This document shows, piece after piece, positions 9,177 to 15,559 of a DNA stretch of 64,000 nucleotides. The notes beneath the pieces are model-generated. The model searched no databases, was not told where the DNA came from, and saw nothing but the letters and a program-made list of their open reading frames with translations. Source of the DNA: Novipirellula aureliae (GTDB lineage Bacteria > Planctomycetota > Planctomycetia > Pirellulales > Pirellulaceae). The stretch lies in NCBI RefSeq assembly GCF_007860185.1, contig NZ_SJPY01000007.1:434001-498000 (forward strand), read 5' to 3'. A program made the position numbers and the translations under genes. Positions within the stretch are counted from its first letter, which is position 1; each line of letters opens with the position of its first letter.

Positions 9177-9718
9177 TTCATGGGTCCGTTCGGATTCTGC
9201 AGTACTGGAGCTAGGCCACCTTGCGACTGCGCGGTCATCGGTGGACCATCAGCGTGTTGGGTTCGGTTGCGAAGCATGTCGAATAGGTGCTGTTGTTGCG
9301 CAGTGGTGAGTATCTTTTTTTCTGCCAAAAGGTGATCGAGTACGAGATGCTGAATTTGCCGTTTCGTCTCCAGGATTTGATCCTGCATTGTGTGGATCAT
9401 CTCAACATCGGGATCTTCGGTAGCGATCAAAGCGATTACTTTCGACCGCAATTCGCCGGTCTGTTCTCGCAATGCCTCAACGGCGGCCTGGAACTCTCGC
9501 AGCGGGGGCTCAATCTGCACCCATTGTTCTTCGGTCACCTTTAACTGCCGATGAAGCGGGCACCAAACCGTATGGGCGACCTTTTCTCCCGCATCGGCTG
9601 AGCGTGTGTGACGCGCCGTCGCTTGAGTCATCCACATGCCGATGAATGCCACATTCAGTGCGGCGGATACGACAATCAAATAGCGTTTCACTCTCTTCCA
9701 CACAGCAATCGTCCTCAA
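9173..9718 (-). CDS. CpxP/CnrX-like periplasmic sensor or chaperone protein
   Basis: This 181-residue protein has an N-terminal membrane helix (residues ~15-35) and an all-helical periplasmic part, including LKVTEEQWVQIEPPLREF and a second helix pair ending in LTTAQQQHLFDMLRNR, the LTXXQ-like layout of the Spy/CpxP/CnrX group. In that group such proteins bind metals or unfolded envelope proteins and keep an anti-sigma factor in check. Overlaps of 4 bp on both sides, with the anti-sigma gene upstream and the adaptor downstream, fit a role as the signal-receiving part of this operon. The signal is not known; a metal-binding His/Cys cluster is not obvious apart from one HTVWCPLH segment. Confidence 0.65.
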   Translation of the reverse strand: MRTIAVWKRVKRYLIVVSAALNVAFIGMWMTQATARHTRSADAGEKVAHTVWCPLHRQLKVTEEQWVQIEPPLREFQAAVEALREQTGELRSKVIALIATEDPDVEMIHTMQDQILETKRQIQHLVLDHLLAEKKILTTAQQQHLFDMLRNRTQHADGPPMTAQSQGGLAPVLQNPNGPMK

Positions 9719-10218
9719 CGTTCAAAGTCGGATAGAAGTCGCAGGTAGTCTTGTGCCAATGAATCCTCGCGTGATTCCACCAGGTACTGGAATCCCGACT
9801 CGGCCAGTGGGTCGGTTGATCTGGCCGCAATCGCAACGGATTGCTGGCGGTCGTTCTGCCAAGTGTCGTATCCCATCAACACCCCGATCAGTAACCCAAT
9901 CGCCAATGCTGCAGCCGTTCCCGTTAAATACTCGAACCCAGTCCAAATTGACTGCTTCGGCACCGATCGTCTACGTTGTGCAGCGGCGGCAATCGCCTGT
10001 CGTTTCTTAACGCGAGCAACGACCATGGCAGCATATTGGTCGGGCACTGGGGGCACGGGCACCGACACAAGTAGCTTTTGCAGTTTCTGGCGTCTCTCCT
10101 GAACCGAACGGCAGGGGCCGCAAGATTCCAGGTGAGATTGGACCTGATCACGCTCCGAGTCCGATAACTCTTGCGTTTCCAGGAGCTCCAGCTTGCGTTG
10201 AACCATACGACATCGCAT
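9715..10218 (-). CDS. Zinc-finger anti-sigma factor, membrane-anchored
   Basis: This 167-residue protein has a ZAS-type motif, HLESCGPC (HxxxCxxC), at residues 29-36. A basic linker follows, then a single membrane helix near residues 105-125 (GTAAALAIGLLIGVLMGY) and a short periplasmic tail. ZAS proteins bind and hold an ECF sigma factor until a signal arrives; the partner is almost surely the sigma factor encoded just upstream (10415-10969). Its stop overlaps the start of the CpxP-like gene. Unlike the rest of the operon it is separated from its sigma factor by 196 bp holding an inverted pair of REP palindromes. Confidence 0.8.
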   Translation of the reverse strand: MRCRMVQRKLELLETQELSDSERDQVQSHLESCGPCRSVQERRQKLQKLLVSVPVPPVPDQYAAMVVARVKKRQAIAAAAQRRRSVPKQSIWTGFEYLTGTAAALAIGLLIGVLMGYDTWQNDRQQSVAIAARSTDPLAESGFQYLVESREDSLAQDYLRLLSDFER

Positions 10219-10282
10219 GACATTCCTTTCTCTAATTGCTAGGTACTACATTCGCTATCGCCGCATTTGACGCTCTTGGGCC

Positions 10283-10340
10283 GTAGCCTAGGCTTCCAGC
10301 CTAGTTTTTTTTGTGGTCCCAGGCTGGAAGCCTAGGCTAC
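10283..10340. repeat. Inverted pair of REP palindromes, family B
   Basis: A copy headed GTAG (10283-10304; core CCTAGGCTTCCAGCCTAG) is followed by its exact reverse complement (10321-10340), giving 20-bp perfect arms around an 18-nt loop with eight Ts. Each copy is itself a small hairpin. The arrangement matches a BIME-like REP pair. It lies between the sigma and anti-sigma genes, where the strong hairpin could reduce readthrough and so set the sigma to anti-sigma ratio; that role is inference. Confidence 0.85.
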
Positions 10341-10414
10341 GTTTTCTTGCGGTTTCGCGGCCTCTTGCAAGAGAACAAACGGATCAACCTCGAGAAACCC
10401 CCGCGAAAAATTGG

Positions 10415-10969
10415 TTAATTCTCGAAAATATCCGTCAGTAGCGTTTCGAGAGATTTTCGACCGCGGGCGAGAAGCCGCTCGACCGCCTTCACACTGATCG
10501 CCATCGCGTCCGCAATCTCGCGACCACGGAGCCCCTCGTAGTATCGCAAAACGACAGCGGTTCGCTGTTTCGCCGGAAGGCGATGGAGGGCAACTCGTAC
10601 ACGCTGCTCCTGTTCCGCAATGACCGCTTGCTGATCGGGTGAGAGGGATCGCTCGGCTGGCCCCAAGTCGGTGCCGAGGTACTCCGTAGGTTCCGGGCGG
10701 TGTTTGCGGAGATAGTCGAGGCAGACCCGAACCACGACGCGATAAAGATAGGTGCCAAAAGCAGCAATCGGGCGATACCGGTCTGCTGCCTCGAATATTT
10801 TCACAAAGGCATCCTGCGTAAGGTCCTCGGCTGCTTGGTGGTCGGATACGAGACGGTAGGCAGTTCGCCAAGCGGTTTTCTGATGCCGCAGTACAAGAAG
10901 TTCAAAGGCCTTCAAATCTCCTTGGGCGACCAACTGCATCAACTGTTCATCCGGGATGCCGGTGTCCAT
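10415..10969 (-). CDS. ECF-type RNA polymerase sigma factor
   Basis: This 184-residue sigma factor of the RpoE type has region 2 at residues ~20-95 (LVLRHQKTAWRTAYRLVSDHQAAEDLTQDAFVKIF) and region 4 at ~125-180, with the helix-turn-helix LRGREIADAMAISVKAVERLLARGRKSL. It heads the minus-strand operon with the zinc anti-sigma, the CpxP-like sensor and the ABC exporter, so it probably drives its own operon. ATG at 10969 fits the family N-terminus. The 166 bp upstream must hold the promoter; I could not assign a clear ECF-type -35/-10 pair there. Confidence 0.9.
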   Translation of the reverse strand: MDTGIPDEQLMQLVAQGDLKAFELLVLRHQKTAWRTAYRLVSDHQAAEDLTQDAFVKIFEAADRYRPIAAFGTYLYRVVVRVCLDYLRKHRPEPTEYLGTDLGPAERSLSPDQQAVIAEQEQRVRVALHRLPAKQRTAVVLRYYEGLRGREIADAMAISVKAVERLLARGRKSLETLLTDIFEN

Positions 10970-11135
10970 CGCAATCTGTTGCCTTGAAGGCGTAAGCGGC
11001 TCAATTTCTTAGATACCTAAAGATACCACATAAGCGTGGAGTAAGAAAATCGAACAAACATTTTGCTGGACAGATTGCGGCAGCATGAAAACGGATCGTC
11101 AAGAGCGATTGAAATGCCTCCTCGTCACAACGAAC

Positions 11136-12851
11136 CTATTCGATTCCTTGTCGTGTGGCGATCGGGACGTACCCGACCTCCAAACCCTTCGGCGGGGTCA
11201 CAATCAAGGCGGGGTCAATGTCCGCCAGTTTTCCAGTCGTGGGTGCTGGCAGATATTCGCGGTCCTTTGTCCAACTGCGGTGGAGTTTTTCGACTCGTTT
11301 TTGCAGCTGCTCACGCTCTTGATCCGTCAAGTCGGCGTTGAGGATTGCAGGTTGGTCGGCGAATCGATACCAGTAGTACGTCACCGTGCTGCCGTCTCCC
11401 GGGTGTGCCTCAAACGGTCCCGCCACGGGCCCAGGCGTCTTCCAGCAACTCGCGGCATCGTCGGGCGTGACGTAGGCTTCCAAAGGACTATCGTCGGGCC
11501 GACGAAAGCTAGCCTCGGCCAATCCCGTTTCGGCCGGAACGTCCCGGGGCTGGACGACAACCCAAAGAGGTTTGCCATTGTCATCTTTCTGCAGACGATA
11601 GTATTCGGGTAACCCGACCAACGGGCCGTCTTTGGCGTCCTTTTTCGAAGTAAGCTCGGGGCTCCACTCGAATCCGTAGGAAATCGGATCGGGTGCGACC
11701 GGCGTCGCAAACGAACGCCAAGCAAGAGGGACTCTTTCTTCTTTGGCCGTACGGGAGGCATAGATTTTCCAGGTTGCGCCACCTCCCCCGCGAAAACGGT
11801 GCACAGCGGCTCCTTGGGGACTGATCGCGCCGCTGGCTGGGCTCCCACCATCGAACCATTCTTTCACGGAGTCCCAGAGTGCTGTCTTGTTGTAGGCGGT
11901 AACGCGGTGAACGACTGTCGATTTCCCGTCGGCATCGCGAGGGAATGAAGAGGGGGCCACTCGCGCGTAAGTCACCCCCTTATTGTCAGTAGCCAAGATG
12001 CTGGGGATATGCTGGGTTTCCATCTGCAAAGCCCGATTGGGCTTGGACGGACGAGCGTCGAGGAACATGCCAGCTAAACTGGGGTCTTCGGCTGTCGCGG
12101 CGGACCAAAAATAGGGAGTGAAAAATGCAACCGGGCCTTTGAAGTTTCCGGTGTTCAGAAACAAAGTCCAGCTTTGATCGCCGGTGGGAACGTCTTTCCC
12201 GGCGGTCGTCGGCTTGGCTTCGGTGAGCGGAAGCGGCAGGTATCCGTAGCCGAACAAGTCACCCGAAGTGCCTTGCTTCAGGTTCAGTCCGTCCATCGGC
12301 CATAGCACCCATGGGCTGAGCTGGGCAATGCCATACTTGCCTTTCGGCTGCTCCCAACTTCTGCCTTTGCCGGCGCCGGGGCCGTTGGCCCACTCCACGA
12401 AATTCAAAGCCACACCGCCCATGATGAACTTTGGCGTTTCGGTGGCAAACCGGGTATCACGCCACCAGCCCAGACCGCCTTCGATATCCGAATAGAGTCT
12501 GCGAGTCGGTTTGGTGTCATACTGTGCGTGCATCCAAGTGCCGAACAGACCCGTTTGGAAACGATTGCCGGGATATTCTTCCAACAAAGGCCAGGCCGCG
12601 ACATAAAGAGAGAACCCTGCGTTATACGTTTCCTGAACTTCCCCCTGTGGGACAATCAGGTATCCGGCCATCTCTCCTCTCTGGGCACCATCTCTCTGGG
12701 CACCATCTCTCTGGGCACCATCTTTCTGGGCACCATCTCTCTGGGCACCATCTTTCTGGGCACCATCCGCACCGATCAGCGGTGACTGGGGCAAAAAGAG
12801 TACGAGGGATAGGCAGATAGTAAACGATGTAAGAAACCATGCTCTTAACAT
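11136..12851 (-). CDS. Secreted protein of unknown function with DGAQ repeats
   Basis: This 571-residue protein has a signal peptide (residues 1-28, MLRAWFLTSFTICLSLVLFL then a cleavage-like GADG). Next come six 5-residue repeats DGAQK/DGAQR at residues ~28-57, encoded by a perfect 15-bp tandem repeat, and then ~510 residues of globular sequence rich in Trp, Gly and Pro with no motif I recognise. It is probably periplasmic or exported. It stands alone: the sigma-led operon starts 166 bp downstream, and an 840-bp gap without intact genes lies upstream. Copy number of the repeat could vary without breaking the frame. Confidence 0.7.
   Translation of the reverse strand: MLRAWFLTSFTICLSLVLFLPQSPLIGADGAQKDGAQRDGAQKDGAQRDGAQRDGAQRGEMAGYLIVPQGEVQETYNAGFSLYVAAWPLLEEYPGNRFQTGLFGTWMHAQYDTKPTRRLYSDIEGGLGWWRDTRFATETPKFIMGGVALNFVEWANGPGAGKGRSWEQPKGKYGIAQLSPWVLWPMDGLNLKQGTSGDLFGYGYLPLPLTEAKPTTAGKDVPTGDQSWTLFLNTGNFKGPVAFFTPYFWSAATAEDPSLAGMFLDARPSKPNRALQMETQHIPSILATDNKGVTYARVAPSSFPRDADGKSTVVHRVTAYNKTALWDSVKEWFDGGSPASGAISPQGAAVHRFRGGGGATWKIYASRTAKEERVPLAWRSFATPVAPDPISYGFEWSPELTSKKDAKDGPLVGLPEYYRLQKDDNGKPLWVVVQPRDVPAETGLAEASFRRPDDSPLEAYVTPDDAASCWKTPGPVAGPFEAHPGDGSTVTYYWYRFADQPAILNADLTDQEREQLQKRVEKLHRSWTKDREYLPAPTTGKLADIDPALIVTPPKGLEVGYVPIATRQGIE
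12681..12770 (+). repeat. 15-bp tandem repeat, 6 units, inside a coding region
   Basis: Six units of CTGGGCACCATCTCT (some with CTTT) lie end to end. They encode the DGAQK/R repeats of the secreted protein on the minus strand and are in frame. Confidence 0.9.
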
Positions 12852-13270
12852 TAGCGAGTCTCCGGTAACTGTCCTTGGGATCGTCCGCTGCTAAGTGCAA
12901 ACACCCAGCAACCTCCGAACTCGTGTTGCCCGCTGGGGACCACCCCCGAACGACGATTGCATCTTGGGCCGTGAAGTCCCCCGCGTCAACGACCTGCAAG
13001 GCGGTGAGGGCCTGCTTTCAGGGAAATTGCCGTCAGCTGCTCGAACAGGTGCCAGCAAACGAATAGGTGCCATCCATCAAGCAAAGAACTGGCTAAAAGA
13101 ATGTTTTCGGTGCATCGGCAATCGGACGTTCAAAAAGAAACCTCGGCAATACAAGCCGTTTTATCAAGGCCAAGCGAGACATTCTTCCCTCCCTGACCCG
13201 TTGTCCCTAAGTAAGTTGCTCCTCAGCAGAGCTAGGCCGGAGGCCGAAACATCCACTGCCGGTGGTGTGA

Positions 13271-13388
13271 CGGGCTGTCGATTTAATCGGTTAACGCTTA
13301 GCCGAAGGCGTCAGCTTTTCCATAAGCGGTCGCCTATGGCTTGGCGTTAAACAATCAGTCGAGTCAAACCGATTAAATCGACAGCCCG
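13271..13388. mobile_element. MITE-like element 2, copy 1
   Basis: This 118-bp element has perfect 22-bp terminal inverted repeats beginning CGGGCTGTCGATTTAATCGG, and a nested inner inverted repeat (AACGCTTAGCC against GGCTTGGCGTT) with a third hairpin at its centre. No coding capacity. Weaker inverted similarity extends ~15 bp beyond each end (CCGGTGG on the left, CCACCGG on the right). A second copy is at 15290-15412. It directly adjoins an ISL3 transposase remnant. The rest of the 12852-13692 gap holds no gene I can support. Confidence 0.8.
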
Positions 13389-13580
13389 GTGAGCCACCGG
13401 AGTTATACGTATGCTGCTTCGGCGGGAAAATTTCTTGATGCTTGGTGTACTCGAGCGATGCGAAGCAAAATCGAGCCAATGAAAGATCTTGCCAAGACGC
13501 TTCGTAAGAAACGAGACTTGCTTTTGAACTGGTTTCGAGCCGATGGGGCCTTGTCATCAGGCGTAGTGTCATCAGGCTAG
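13389..13580 (+). pseudogene. ISL3-family transposase remnant
   Basis: The translation contains KFLDAWCTRAMRSKIEP and then LRKKRDLLLNWFRADGALSSG, which matches the conserved C-terminal part of ISL3 (IS204/IS1001) transposases where the DDE-domain glutamate region begins (usually continuing SSGVVEGxNNKAK). Here it breaks off after SSGVV into a stop. Only ~60 of the usual ~400 residues remain and no full-length copy is in the window. It lies between MITE-like element 2 and the ferritin gene. The match is from memory of the family motif. Confidence 0.65.
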
Positions 13581-13692
13581 CGTTTTGGCAACGATGACGC
13601 CTCCATCTGTATACTCTTCATTAGCGGAGAGCAATACGCTACGCTCTATAAAAGCAATTCGACATCACCAACCTGGGACATTGAGGCCAATC

Positions 13693-14199
13693 GTGAATAA
13701 AGAAATTGAAGCTGCGTTTAACGACCATTTGAACGCGGAATTGCACTCGTCGTACCTGTATCTGTCGATGAGCAACTATTTCGCGGCACAAAGCCTATCT
13801 GGAATGGAAAACTGGATGCGGTTGCAAGCCGACGAAGAACGTGCCCATGGAATGAAGTTCATCGACTTTATCAATGAACGCAACGGCCGGGTCATCCTGC
13901 AACAGATCGACACGCCTAAAGTCGAATGGAAAAACGCCCTCGAAGCTTTCCAAGATTCCTACGACCACGAATGTCTGATCAGTAGTAAAATCGACAAGTT
14001 GGTCGACTTGGCCACGAAACATAGCGATCATGCAGCGACAGCATTTTTACAGTGGTTCGTGAACGAACAGGTCGAAGAAGAAGCAGCCGCTCAGGCGATT
14101 GTCGATAAATTGAGGATGATTGGCGATCAACCGATGGGGCTGTTCATGATCGACGCCCAACTCGCTGGACGTAAGCCGGAAGAAGACTCGAACGAGTAA
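13693..14199 (+). CDS. ftnA: Ferritin (FtnA-type iron storage protein)
   Basis: This 168-residue four-helix-bundle protein oxidises Fe(II) and stores it inside a 24-mer shell. Visible ferroxidase ligands are Glu in LNAELHSSYLYLSMSNYF (~residue 17), Glu and His in DEERAHGMKF (~50/53), a Glu in the YDHECLISSKI helix (~94) and QVEEEA (~127-131). I start at GTG 13693 (MNKEIEAAFNDHLNAE), matching bacterial ferritins, with GAGG about 8 bases before it; the open frame runs 36 codons further upstream through unrelated sequence. It stands alone after an ISL3 remnant, with no Fur box that I can see. Confidence 0.92.
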   Translation: MNKEIEAAFNDHLNAELHSSYLYLSMSNYFAAQSLSGMENWMRLQADEERAHGMKFIDFINERNGRVILQQIDTPKVEWKNALEAFQDSYDHECLISSKIDKLVDLATKHSDHAATAFLQWFVNEQVEEEAAAQAIVDKLRMIGDQPMGLFMIDAQLAGRKPEEDSNE

Positions 14200-14321
14200 T
14201 CCCTCGGATCCCTCGCGATTCCGCCCGATTCGTATTGCGGCTCACCGATTTCATTTGGTAACAGTCAAAGGTTGCCCACTAATTTGACTTCGATGACTTA
14301 CGAATCCGAAGGAACGTACGG

Positions 14322-15185
14322 ATGAAACCGTTTCTATTTTTGCTCGTCGCGACCACTACGCCGTTCCTATCGGTTCCGGTGACGGTTAAAGCGCAATCGG
14401 GCGTGAACGACGCGGCCCGCTTAAGAATGCGGCCAATCGGTTCGCCGAGCGCGATTGACAAATATCGCGTTCAAAACCGTTCGTATCCGTCGAACCAAGC
14501 AAGCCAATTCGAAACCCGGCAAACGGCACGGATGCAGCAGTATGGGATGCCAGCCCCGAGTGCTCCGATGTTGCCCCCAAGCTCGAGTTTGCCGCTCCCA
14601 TCAGGTGGATTCAGTCCCCCATCAATGAATTCACAGCCAATGAATTCACAGCCAATGAATTCTCAGCCCACGGCAGCAGCTTCCCCTGGTAGCATGACGC
14701 AGCCCAATTCCCAGCCCAATTCCCAGCCCAATTCCCAGCCCAGTGTGCAGTCCAGCACGCCGGCTCCAAGCTCGAATCCACTTCAGCCGTCACAGAACCT
14801 GCTACCTCGAAATTCACCATCAAGCTCAAGTGATCTCGCACCTCTGATTCAACCGAGCTTGCAGCCTGATTATGCGACCATGAACAATTGCAATTGCATA
14901 ACGGGTCCAAGTGGTTACTCGGTCGTCGATTGCGGTGTTTGCTCGCCGGTCAGCTACACGGCTCCTGTCGCAGCCGTTGCTGGCACGCCCACGCTCCCGA
15001 CAGCGACTGCGCCCGTTGCCGGCCCACCGCAGATGCAGTCAGCTTCCGCTGCACCCATTGGATCATTGATCACGCTTGGCCAGGAAAGAAACTTGGTACA
15101 GGTCGGCCAAGGATTGTGGGGGCAACCCGTTGCCTACGTTCCCGGCCAAGGAATCCGCAATTGGCTCCGCTACTTCTTCCCCTAG
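14322..15185 (+). CDS. Secreted Ser/Pro/Gln-rich protein of unknown function
   Basis: This 287-residue protein has an N-terminal signal peptide (residues 1-~24), then a low-complexity region with MNSQP repeated three times and NSQP four times (about residues 100-142), encoded by 15-bp and 12-bp tandem DNA repeats. A C-terminal part follows with paired cysteines (CNC, DCGVC) and a hydrophobic end. AAGGA 8 bases before ATG 14322 supports the start. No known domain recognised; a cell-surface or envelope role is plausible. The TAG stop at 15183-15185 is part of the CTAG end of MITE-like element 1. Confidence 0.7.
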   Translation: MKPFLFLLVATTTPFLSVPVTVKAQSGVNDAARLRMRPIGSPSAIDKYRVQNRSYPSNQASQFETRQTARMQQYGMPAPSAPMLPPSSSLPLPSGGFSPPSMNSQPMNSQPMNSQPTAAASPGSMTQPNSQPNSQPNSQPSVQSSTPAPSSNPLQPSQNLLPRNSPSSSSDLAPLIQPSLQPDYATMNNCNCITGPSGYSVVDCGVCSPVSYTAPVAAVAGTPTLPTATAPVAGPPQMQSASAAPIGSLITLGQERNLVQVGQGLWGQPVAYVPGQGIRNWLRYFFP

Positions 15186-15289
15186 CCCAGATGATTCATG
15201 GGCTTGCAAATTGTTTTGCTAACGTCTACGCCTTCAAGCGTTTACGTTCATTGCTCGAAAAACAGTCTGCGTATTAGCCGTTTTGGCGT
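15182..15289. mobile_element. MITE-like element 1, copy 1 (right end lost)
   Basis: It begins CTAGCCCAGATGATTCAT and shares ~100 bp of near-identical sequence with the copies at 36415 and 46023. Its right third is missing: after GTTTTGGCGTTAGCGG the sequence passes straight into MITE-like element 2. The left CTAG contains the stop codon of the preceding gene. Confidence 0.85.
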
Positions 15290-15412
15290 TAGCGGCCTGT
15301 CGATTTAATCGTTTAACGCTTAGCCGAAGGCGTCAGCTTTTCCGTAAGCGGTCGCCTACGGCTTGGCGTTAAACAATAAGTCGAGTCAAACCGATTAAAT
15401 CAGCAGGCCGCT
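15290..15412. mobile_element. MITE-like element 2, copy 2
   Basis: This is ~85-90% identical to 13271-13388, including the inner hairpins. Terminal arms TAGCGGCCTGTCGATTTAATCG and its near reverse complement differ at two bases. It is joined to the broken right side of MITE-like element 1, forming a chimera. The following 15413-15559 holds nothing I can assign. Confidence 0.8.
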
Positions 15413-15559
15413 AGCGGTAGGCAGAGACACGGGTGCTCAAAAGACACGGTTACATGAACAATCACTTGCATCGTTTCGTTCCCGACGCCAACGTCACCAA
15501 AACGGCAAAACCGATGCCTCAAATCGACCGGGACGAAATGACGAAAGCGTCAAGCCAGC

